A DNA stretch of 64,000 bases, taken from NCBI RefSeq assembly GCF_024006985.1, contig NZ_JAMXIB010000002.1, positions 248,001 to 312,000 of the forward strand, written 5' to 3'. Positions within the stretch are counted from its first letter, which is position 1. Every line of letters starts with the position of its first letter. The DNA comes from Robiginitalea marina. Lineage in GTDB: Bacteria; Bacteroidota; Bacteroidia; Flavobacteriales; Flavobacteriaceae. The translations under genes were made by a program, and so were the position numbers. Under the pieces are notes generated by a model. It was not told the DNA's origin and did not search any database. It worked only from the letters and a program-made list of their open reading frames with translations. Shown here one piece after another: positions 34,097 through 41,313 of this stretch.

Positions 34097-35155
34097 ATGC
34101 TGAACCTCTTCGCTACCCAACTTGAAACAGTTTCCCTGCACCGCGTTGGCAATAAACACCGGGGGGAACCCATGTTCCTCACCGAGGCCCCCTATCCGCT
34201 GAACGATGAACTCAGGGGGCTGTTGAAGGAATATTTCTTTAAACCCTTCCGCGAGAAGGAAGAGAATTACTTCTGTTTCCGGCACGAAGCCGGCCTGGAA
34301 TTCCATCCCATCCATGAGGCTGCCTCCAAAATATTCCAGGATCCCTCCAGCCTGCACCGGGTTTCCAGGGAAATTGCGAACCACCTTTACGAGCAATCCA
34401 AACATCCGCACATCAAAAACGGGGAATGCTATATCGTCTATATGACCGATGTGCTGCTCGATAACGAACGGGTAGACGCCCTGGGGATTTTCAAAAGCGA
34501 GGTCAAGCAGGATTTCCTGCAGTTCCGGGAAAAAGGGGCCCTGCTCGATGTCCTCATCCAGCAGGGGGTAAACCTGCAGCGCCTCGATAAAGGATGCCTG
34601 ATTTTCAACCGGGGGGCCGAACAGGGGTACAAGGTCCTCTCCGTCGACAGCAACCGGTACGACGCCAGGTACTGGCTGGAGGAATTCCTGGGCCTGGCCC
34701 CCCTGACCGATGAGACCTTCTACACGAAAAATTACCTGAAATTCTGCCAGCATTTCGCCAAAGATGTGGTCCTGCCCGCCGAGGACAAGCAACAGGAGGT
34801 GCTGTTTATGAACCGGGCCGTGAACCATTTCGCCAAAAACGATACGTTTGAGGAAACCCGTTTCCTCAATGAGGTGATGGACAACCCCGAGCTGATCCCC
34901 GAATTCCGCCACTACAAGACGGAAAAGGGGCCCAAATACAGCATTGAGGATGTTTCTAATTTTCAGATCGCAAACAAGGCTGTATCCGATAGCCGGAAAA
35001 AGCTCAGCAACGTGATCCAGCTAGACACCAACATCCAGATAAAACTCAATTTCATCAACCCGGAATCCGCCGAAAAATTCGTGGAAAAAGGATGGGACGA
35101 AGAACGCCAGATGTATTACTACCTGGTCTATTTCAACCGGGAACAGAAATCCTGA
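34097..35155 (+). CDS. Nucleoid-associated protein (NA37/NdpA family)
   Basis: The product has 352 aa. The N-terminal VSLHRVGNKHRGEPMFLTEAPYPL, the middle YIVYMTDVLLDNERVDALGIFKSE, and KVLSVDSNRYDARYWLEEFLGL fit the 37-kDa nucleoid-associated family (PF04245), DNA-binding proteins found as abundant nucleoid components. No signal peptide. It follows the pRiA4b-like gene closely. A housekeeping chromosomal role is likely; some relatives occur in defence islands, but nothing else here suggests one. Confidence 0.9.
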   Translation: MLNLFATQLETVSLHRVGNKHRGEPMFLTEAPYPLNDELRGLLKEYFFKPFREKEENYFCFRHEAGLEFHPIHEAASKIFQDPSSLHRVSREIANHLYEQSKHPHIKNGECYIVYMTDVLLDNERVDALGIFKSEVKQDFLQFREKGALLDVLIQQGVNLQRLDKGCLIFNRGAEQGYKVLSVDSNRYDARYWLEEFLGLAPLTDETFYTKNYLKFCQHFAKDVVLPAEDKQQEVLFMNRAVNHFAKNDTFEETRFLNEVMDNPELIPEFRHYKTEKGPKYSIEDVSNFQIANKAVSDSRKKLSNVIQLDTNIQIKLNFINPESAEKFVEKGWDEERQMYYYLVYFNREQKS

Positions 35156-35199
35156 CGACCTCCCGGATCCGTTCGACATGACACAGGAAAGAGCAAGCG

Positions 35200-35226
35200 T
35201 AACCCATGGGGTAACCTAACCCATGG
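35200..35226. repeat. Tandem 10-bp repeats TAACCCATGG
   Basis: TAACCCATGG occurs at 35200-35209 and again at 35217-35226, spaced by GGTAACC-containing sequence. Each copy contains the palindrome CCATGG. The pair lies between the nucleoid-protein gene and the alpha/beta hydrolase gene and could be a regulator site. Confidence 0.4.
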
Positions 35227-35341
35227 TTTATGCGGCCCTGACCAGGGGTTCTTAAACGGGGAGGTTGCCGGATTTACCGATATTGACAAAGCAGTAGGCA
35301 TAGGTGTGGCGGAAGGGGGCGCAAGTCTGCCACGGAAATCA

Positions 35342-35349
35342 TACATTTA
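35342..35349 (+). promoter_or_regulatory. TACATTTA near-consensus promoter box
   Basis: One mismatch to TAnnTTTG, 15 bases before the ATG at 35365. Confidence 0.35.
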
Positions 35350-35364
35350 TCAAAATCATTCCCG

Positions 35365-36270
35365 ATGAAAAATAGTACGTTGCGGATAGGGTTTATTTTA
35401 TCCCTGTTGTTCTCCCTGACCGCCTGGGGACAGGCGTACGAGCCCCTGCCGGAATCCATTGAGAAACGGACCCTGCCTTTCGCAGAGCGCGACTCCACCC
35501 TTTCCCTGGATTTTTACCAGATGGTTGGGGACACCGAAGTAAGGCCCTGCGTCATTTTCGTGTTCGGGGGCAGTTTTGTCACCGGCCGTCGCGATGCCCC
35601 GGTTTATAACGCTTACATCAACAGCCTTGTGCGCAACGGGTGGAAAGTCGCCTCCATCGACTACCGCCTGGGGCTTAGGGGGAAATACGACCAGGTGGGG
35701 ATCTTCAATACGGAGCCCCTGGAAAACGCCATAGACCTGGCGGTGGAAGACCTTTTTTCAGCTACCGCTTTTTTGGTCTCCCGGGCAGGGGAACTTCAGA
35801 TTGATCCTGCCAACATTATCCTTTCCGGCTCAAGCGCCGGGGCCATCACGAGCCTCCACGGCGATTTATATGAAAAAAACAACCATGCCCTGCGGGCGGT
35901 CCTGCCGGAAGGATTCAGTTTTAAAGGGGTGATCGCCTTTGCCGGGGCCATTTTCAGCACCACCGGGAAACCGGAATACGTCCGGCAGCCGAGCCCCACC
36001 CTGCTCTTCCATGGCTCCGAAGACAAGGTTGTCCCCTTCACTAAGAGACGCCTGCTGAATAAAGGTTTTTTTGGGTCAGACTTCCTTGCCAGGGTGTTTG
36101 CCAAAAACAATTACCCCTATTACTACTACAGGGAAATCGGGGCAGGGCACGAAGTGGCGACCGCCGCCATGATGCAGCGGCTTGGGGAAGTCCACCATTT
36201 CCTCAGGACCGCGGTCCTTGCGAAAAGCCCTTATCAGTTGGAGGCCACCCTGGTACCCCTGAAAAAATAG
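35365..36270 (+). CDS. Secreted alpha/beta-hydrolase (carboxylesterase-like)
   Basis: The product has 301 aa. A signal peptide (MKNSTLRIGFILSLLFSLTAWGQ) leads the protein. The oxyanion-hole strand VIFVFGGSFVTG, the nucleophile elbow IILSGSSAGAI (G-x-S-x-A), the acid in HGSEDKVVPF and the base in GAGHEVATAA make a full Ser-Asp-His triad. The fold is of the BD-FAE/esterase-lipase type. Substrate unknown; exported enzyme inferred from the signal peptide. It stands alone. Confidence 0.9.
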   Translation: MKNSTLRIGFILSLLFSLTAWGQAYEPLPESIEKRTLPFAERDSTLSLDFYQMVGDTEVRPCVIFVFGGSFVTGRRDAPVYNAYINSLVRNGWKVASIDYRLGLRGKYDQVGIFNTEPLENAIDLAVEDLFSATAFLVSRAGELQIDPANIILSGSSAGAITSLHGDLYEKNNHALRAVLPEGFSFKGVIAFAGAIFSTTGKPEYVRQPSPTLLFHGSEDKVVPFTKRRLLNKGFFGSDFLARVFAKNNYPYYYYREIGAGHEVATAAMMQRLGEVHHFLRTAVLAKSPYQLEATLVPLKK

Positions 36271-36339
36271 GGGCGTTTCGCAGGCAAACGCATTGGGCAA
36301 AAAAAATGCATTCGCTGTTTTGGCTTTGCAGGGGTATGC

Positions 36340-36394
36340 GGTATCTTCTTGCATGGGGAGGGGGGGGCTCCCCCACAGCTAAAGGGCACCGGGG
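36340..36394. repeat. G/C-run hairpin element downstream of alpha/beta-hydrolase
   Basis: GGTATCTTC then GGGGAG, a run of G and CTCCCC that can pair with GGGGAG, followed by CTAAAGGGCACCGG. The order matches the element at 30838-30880. It could terminate the hydrolase transcript or be a diverged dispersed repeat. Confidence 0.35.
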
Positions 36395-36510
36395 TCTCAA
36401 ACCCTTGGCGGGCAAAGAAGGCTAACCGGAAATAGCGGACGCTTAAGGCTCAGCCGTGCAACTGGTCATCTCACACAAGCCCGGGGGTCACCACTCCTGC
36501 AATCAAGGAT

Positions 36511-37653
36511 TCAAATCCGGATCCGCTTTTCGATGATTTGCCGCATGCTGACATCCTCGTAATTCCGCCTTACAAAGTCGAGGGCCAGGGCGAGGATATC
36601 CCCCATGGTCTCGCATTTCCTGAAGTTCACGTCAAGGGTAAGATCATAAATATCGCTCTTAAGGCGTTCAATATGCTCCGGAAGCGAAATAGGATCCTTC
36701 CTGGCAATGTCGACCAGTTTGCGGATGCGGTCGCCGGAACTCAGGATACGCTTCGCCACGATGGACCGTTCCTCCACTTTGTACTGATCCACGGAATCCG
36801 GGAGGAGTTTTTTCCTGACCAGCTCCACCATGGTGAAATTCTCCTTGAAGAATTGGGGGCGGTAGATCTTCAGCTTCCCCTCAAAACACTGCTGGTCAAA
36901 ATCGATGGCGCGGATGCGGTAGACCACATGGTCAAAATCGTGGACCGGAATAATCACATAGTTGTACGAGCGCATATCGCCGAGCAAGCGGATCATACAG
37001 CGTTCATTGAACTTGACGAATTCCTTGGCCAGCTGTGCCTTCTCCGATTCCGAGCAGGACGGCAACATGTCGCGGATAAACACGTCTCCCGGTATTCCCG
37101 CAATATGTTCTTCAATGAGCGTATTGCCGCATACCAGGAAGTTCAGGTTATAGGGCGAAAGCATATGCTCCAGCTCCAGGCCATAGATGCGGGAGGCGTC
37201 CGTTTTTTTGACGTAGAAATAGGTGAAGTTGTCGTTCAGGATGTTTCTCACCTTGATCCGGAACGGTTTTGAATTCCCGAAGGTGCAGTAATCCACGGCA
37301 TCGACGTTGAGGTACTGGAAGATCCGGTCGCTGCCGTCTGAATGAAGGATGGAATAGACCCGTTTGAGGCTCAGGTCGATTTCCTGCCGCTCCGAATCGG
37401 AATAATAGACCCGCACCCAGAGCGTATCCTCCCCGAGGGAATCATATACCACAACCGCTCCGGCGAACCGCAGCAGGTCCTCGTAACTGATCGGGATTTC
37501 GATTTTTCGGCTGAATTCCTCCAGGTAGGCTTCCAACTCCGGACAAACCGGAAAGGCAGGTTTTTTTCTGGACATCAGGCGCTCTTCTGTCATGAAGTCG
37601 GCTTTTCCATGTAACAAATTACGCATAATCTCGTCAACTAAGGAAACCCCCAT
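36511..37653 (-). CDS. Unnamed protein with kinase-like motif set (380 aa)
   Basis: I do not know a named family. Reading it as a protein-kinase/APH fold, the order of motifs fits: a strand with lysine FYVKK (149-150), a helix glutamate in YGLELEHML (160-162), a hinge-like LIEEHIAGIPGD (180-190), a catalytic-loop-like GDMRSYN (Asp226, Arg228, Asn231, the same D-x-K/R-x-x-N spacing as HRDLKPEN) and an IDFD (Asp251) in place of DFG. The ~130-residue N-terminal part is separate. No signal peptide or membrane helix. The ATG at 37653 starts 15 bases from a divergent ABC transporter gene; an ATG at 37695 would overlap it. Kinase activity is inference. Confidence 0.7.
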   Translation of the reverse strand: MGVSLVDEIMRNLLHGKADFMTEERLMSRKKPAFPVCPELEAYLEEFSRKIEIPISYEDLLRFAGAVVVYDSLGEDTLWVRVYYSDSERQEIDLSLKRVYSILHSDGSDRIFQYLNVDAVDYCTFGNSKPFRIKVRNILNDNFTYFYVKKTDASRIYGLELEHMLSPYNLNFLVCGNTLIEEHIAGIPGDVFIRDMLPSCSESEKAQLAKEFVKFNERCMIRLLGDMRSYNYVIIPVHDFDHVVYRIRAIDFDQQCFEGKLKIYRPQFFKENFTMVELVRKKLLPDSVDQYKVEERSIVAKRILSSGDRIRKLVDIARKDPISLPEHIERLKSDIYDLTLDVNFRKCETMGDILALALDFVRRNYEDVSMRQIIEKRIRI

Positions 37654-37668
37654 CAAAAAAGATTCCCT

Positions 37669-38574
37669 TTGGAAACCATACTGACCGTTAACCACCTTAC
37701 CAAAAAGTTCGGGCCCCTGGTTGCCGTTAAAGACCTGTCCTTTACCATTGAAAAAGGAAATGTTTACGGCCTCCTCGGGCCGAACGGAAGCGGGAAATCC
37801 ACCACCCTGGGGATTGTGCTCAACGTGGTAAACAAAACCTCAGGGTCCTTCAGCTGGTTTGACGGCAATACCTCGACCCACCAGGCCCTTAAAAAAGTGG
37901 GGGCGATCATTGAGCGGCCCAATTTTTACCCGTACCTGTCTGCACGGCAGAACCTGCGGCTGGTTTGCCGGATCAAGGAAGTTCCCTACGGGCAGATCGA
38001 AGAAAAGCTCCGGCTGGTTGGCCTGTGGGACCGTCGGGATTCCAAATTCCGGACTTTTTCCCTGGGGATGAAACAGCGTTTGGCCATTGCCTCTGCCCTG
38101 CTGAACGACCCGGAAATCCTCATCCTGGATGAGCCTACCAACGGCCTGGACCCGCAAGGCATCCACCAGATCAGGGAATTGATCAAAAAAATTGCCTCCG
38201 AGGGCACTACTATTTTGCTGGCCTCCCACCTGCTGGATGAGGTGGAAAAGGTATGTTCCCATGTGGTGATCCTCCGCAAAGGGGTCAACCTCTACTCCGG
38301 GACGGTGGACGGCATGCTCGCCAGCCATGGGTTCTTTGAACTGCGTGCCGAAAACCAGCAGGCCCTAAGGGAGTTCCTGGAAAACCTCCCGGCCGTTTCC
38401 CGGGTTGAAGAAGAAAATGGGCTGCTCACCGCCTACCTGAAGGATCCCATGGACGCCGTGACCATGAACCGCCTTTGTTATGAAAACCAGATTGTGCTTT
38501 CCCACGTGGTCAGGCGGAAGGAAAGCCTGGAACAACAGTTCCTGACCATCACCAACCACCAGGACGCCCAGTAA
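37669..38574 (+). CDS. ABC transporter ATP-binding protein (ABC-2 exporter type)
   Basis: The product has 301 aa. Walker A GPNGSGKST, signature LGMKQRLAIASA, Walker B ILILDEPTNGLD and switch His in LASHLLDEVEKV are present. The ~80-residue C-terminal extension after the nucleotide-binding domain is typical of ABC-2 (BcrA/NatA-like) ATPases. The start is a TTG at 37669, the only start codon before the conserved core. The partner permease follows 21 bases later. Substrate unknown. Confidence 0.92.
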   Translation: METILTVNHLTKKFGPLVAVKDLSFTIEKGNVYGLLGPNGSGKSTTLGIVLNVVNKTSGSFSWFDGNTSTHQALKKVGAIIERPNFYPYLSARQNLRLVCRIKEVPYGQIEEKLRLVGLWDRRDSKFRTFSLGMKQRLAIASALLNDPEILILDEPTNGLDPQGIHQIRELIKKIASEGTTILLASHLLDEVEKVCSHVVILRKGVNLYSGTVDGMLASHGFFELRAENQQALREFLENLPAVSRVEEENGLLTAYLKDPMDAVTMNRLCYENQIVLSHVVRRKESLEQQFLTITNHQDAQ

Positions 38575-38595
38575 AACGCCCCCCAGCCTTTGCCC

Positions 38596-39429
38596 ATGAA
38601 ACGACTCCTCCACATAGAATGCATCAAGCTCTGGAACAACCGGTCGAGCCGGGTGTTGATCATTTCCTATTTCGTGCTGCTGACCTCCATCGCACTGATC
38701 GCGGCCATCAAATTCGACATCGGGCCCATCCAGTTCCACCTGGCTGAACAGGGGATCTTCAACTTTCCCTACATCTGGCACTTCAACACCTTTGTGGCGG
38801 CCATTTTCAAGCTCTTCCTGGCTATTGTGATCGTGTCGATGATGTCCAACGAGTACACGAACAAAACCATCAAGCAAAACCTGATCGACGGGTTGTCGAA
38901 GAAGGAATTCATCGCCTCAAAATTCCTGACCGTCCTCGTGTTTGCGGGTATTTCCACCCTGTTTGTATTTGTGGTTTCCCTGATCCTGGGCGGTATTTAT
39001 TCCGATTATACCGAGCTTTCCATCGTCTTTTCCGACATGGAATTCCTCCTCGCCTTTTTCGTGAAACTGGTAGGGTTCTTCAGTTTCTGTCTCTTTCTGG
39101 GCATCCTGGTCAAACGGTCGGCTTTTGCCCTGGGCTTCCTGATTATCTGGTCCATCCTGGAACAGGTGATTTTCGGGGTCCTGGGATGGAAATTTGTCTC
39201 CTGGGAAACCGCCAAAACCATTAAGAGCTTCCTGCCCCTGGAATCGATGGCAAACCTGATCAAGGAACCCTTCACCCGCCTGAATGCGGTGCAATCCGTG
39301 GCCAACCAGATCGGGGAAAAACTGGATCTCAACTACCAGGTGCACTGGTATGAGTTCCTCCTTGTCGCCGCCTGGACGGCCCTTTTCCTCTACGGATCCC
39401 TTGCCCTGTTGAAAAAACGGGACCTTTAG
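38596..39429 (+). CDS. ABC-2 type transporter permease
   Basis: The product has 277 aa with six hydrophobic helices, beginning MKRLLHIECIKLWNNRSSRVLIISYFVLL as in NatB/BcrB-like permeases. NEYTNKTIKQNLIDGLSKKEFIASKF is the cytoplasmic coupling segment. It pairs with the preceding ATPase to form a homodimeric-type exporter in the inner membrane. The ATG at 38596 is preferred over the in-frame TTG two codons earlier. The divergent kinase-like protein gene upstream may be functionally tied to this exporter. Confidence 0.9.
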   Translation: MKRLLHIECIKLWNNRSSRVLIISYFVLLTSIALIAAIKFDIGPIQFHLAEQGIFNFPYIWHFNTFVAAIFKLFLAIVIVSMMSNEYTNKTIKQNLIDGLSKKEFIASKFLTVLVFAGISTLFVFVVSLILGGIYSDYTELSIVFSDMEFLLAFFVKLVGFFSFCLFLGILVKRSAFALGFLIIWSILEQVIFGVLGWKFVSWETAKTIKSFLPLESMANLIKEPFTRLNAVQSVANQIGEKLDLNYQVHWYEFLLVAAWTALFLYGSLALLKKRDL

Positions 39430-39526
39430 GCAGGAGCCATGTAGGAGGGCCGTCGCCTAAACCGCTCCTTTGAACTGATTGCCTGCAGGATTTGGGGGTA
39501 AATTCGTATTTTTCCTTCCTGCTGCT

Positions 39527-41260
39527 ATGGAAGCTCTGAGAAAATTGCCCTGCCTGTTCTTTTTCTTTTGGGCCATTTATGGATGGTCCCAGGCTTGCCC
39601 TGCTCCCATCTCCCCCTTTTCCGGCCAGACCAATGTGGCACTGGACGCTACCATCAGCTGGGAACCCGTACCAGGGATTCCCGGGTACGAAGTTTCCCTG
39701 GGGACCGTACCCGGCGGGGATGACATCCTCACGACGGGGGTGGGGCCCAATGCCTCCTTTACCCCCCCGCAAGGGCTTCCTGCCAATTCCCTGGTTTACG
39801 TGACCATCACCCTGATCCTGCTGAACCAACCCAATATCGAATGTGCTTCCTATTCCTTTCGCACGGTTGCAGTCACCACGCCCCCCCCCTGCACCACCCT
39901 GACCAGCCCGGCTCAAAACAGCGAAAACGTGCCGGTAGGGTCGACCATACGATGGGCGTACAGCCTTTCGGCCACCGGATACCGTGTGAGTATAGGGACC
40001 ACCCCCGGTGGGAACGACTTGCTGAACGACTTTGATGTGGGAAACACCCTTAGCTATAACCCGCCGGTAGACCTGCCGGAAGAACAAACCGTATATGTCA
40101 CCATCACCCCGTACAACGACATAGGGGCCGCACCAGACTGCCCTACCCAATCCTTCAGGACGGGCCCATTGGCGACCCTCCCGGGCTGTGCAACCATCCT
40201 TTACCCGCTCAATGGGGAACCGAATATCCCCCTTTCCCCCCTAATCCGCTGGCAGCCCGTCGCAGGGGCAACCGGCTATCGCGTTTCCATCGGGACTTCG
40301 CCTTTCGATAACGACGTCCTGGATGGGGATAATTTTGGGAACGTGACGGAAATCAACGTGATCGACTTCGAACCGAACCGGATCTATTACATCCGAATAG
40401 TCCCATACAATGAAGCCGGGGCAGCCCTGGACTGTCCGCAAACGTCCTTTTCCACCCTCCTGGGCTGCGGCCCTTATTTCGACACAGAAGGCAACCTGGT
40501 TGACCTGAGCCCCCCCATCACCTTCCCCGAAAGTGTGGGCATTTGCAGTGGGGATGGAGCTACCGCCCTTTCAGCATTGGACCCGGCCGACGGGTACCGG
40601 TGGTACGAAATCATCAACCCGAACCGGGAAGTCCTGTTGGTCGAGGGCCCGGATTTTCTGCCCCCGGGACCGGGGGAGTACCGGCTGGAAATTTATAACC
40701 AGATCGAGGGGCCAACCGGTTCCTTTGAATGCCGTTCTTCCCGGGTGTTCTCCGTATCCGAGTCGGCGGCCGCTGTCATCGAGGGAACCGAGACCACCCT
40801 TGGGGCCGGGGTCATCAGCATAGAAGTTTCCGTCAGCGGGGTTGGGGACTACGAATTTGCCCTGGACAGCCCTGACGGCCCCTACCAGGCCGATAACCGC
40901 TTTTCGGGCCTGCCCCTGGATTCCTACACCATCTACGTCCGCGACCGCAACGGGTGCGGCATCAGCCAGGTCCTGGTGCAGCCTGACCTTACCGTGGAAG
41001 GCTTCCCGAAATTCTTTACCCCCAACGGGGACGGGATCAACGATTTCTGGCAGTTCCTCCCCCCACCATCCGGGGTAAACCCTATCCGGGAACTCTACAT
41101 CTTCGACCGTTTCGGGAACCTGCTTTCGCAGGTAGACCCCCGGGGGGCCGGGTGGGACGGCACCTGGAACGGAAGGCCACTGCCTTCCTCGGACTACTGG
41201 TTCCGGGCCATCGAAGCCTCCGGCCGGGAAGTGCGGGGCCATTTCAGCCTCAAACGCTAA
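39527..41260 (+). CDS. T9SS-secreted Fn3-like repeat protein with gliding-type C-terminal domain
   Basis: The product has 577 aa. A signal peptide (MEALRKLPCLFFFFWAIYGWSQ) is followed by three Fn3-like repeats of about 95-100 residues, each with a cysteine start and the phrase G-Y-x-V-S-x-G-T (YEVSLGTVPGGDD, YRVSIGTTPGGND, YRVSIGTSPFDND). A PKD-like linker is next. The C-terminal ~85 residues (FPKFFTPNGDGINDFWQ, DRFGNLL, WDGTWNGRPLPSSDYWF) form the CHU_C / type B T9SS sorting domain. It is predicted to be exported through the type IX system to the surface or medium. Ligand unknown. Confidence 0.9.
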   Translation: MEALRKLPCLFFFFWAIYGWSQACPAPISPFSGQTNVALDATISWEPVPGIPGYEVSLGTVPGGDDILTTGVGPNASFTPPQGLPANSLVYVTITLILLNQPNIECASYSFRTVAVTTPPPCTTLTSPAQNSENVPVGSTIRWAYSLSATGYRVSIGTTPGGNDLLNDFDVGNTLSYNPPVDLPEEQTVYVTITPYNDIGAAPDCPTQSFRTGPLATLPGCATILYPLNGEPNIPLSPLIRWQPVAGATGYRVSIGTSPFDNDVLDGDNFGNVTEINVIDFEPNRIYYIRIVPYNEAGAALDCPQTSFSTLLGCGPYFDTEGNLVDLSPPITFPESVGICSGDGATALSALDPADGYRWYEIINPNREVLLVEGPDFLPPGPGEYRLEIYNQIEGPTGSFECRSSRVFSVSESAAAVIEGTETTLGAGVISIEVSVSGVGDYEFALDSPDGPYQADNRFSGLPLDSYTIYVRDRNGCGISQVLVQPDLTVEGFPKFFTPNGDGINDFWQFLPPPSGVNPIRELYIFDRFGNLLSQVDPRGAGWDGTWNGRPLPSSDYWFRAIEASGREVRGHFSLKR

Positions 41261-41313
41261 GATTTTATCCGCAAGACCCTCCGGGCAGGGTAGTTGTTTC
41301 GTAATTTTAAGGC

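Noticed and set aside
36395-36510. tRNA-like T-arm (GGATTCAAATCC) downstream of the G/C hairpin
   Set aside because: The match is part of the stop region of the minus-strand 380-aa gene and no acceptor, D or anticodon arms fit.
39329-40150. Long minus-strand frame opposite the Fn3-like protein
   Set aside because: Low-complexity G/R-rich shadow of a real T9SS cargo gene.
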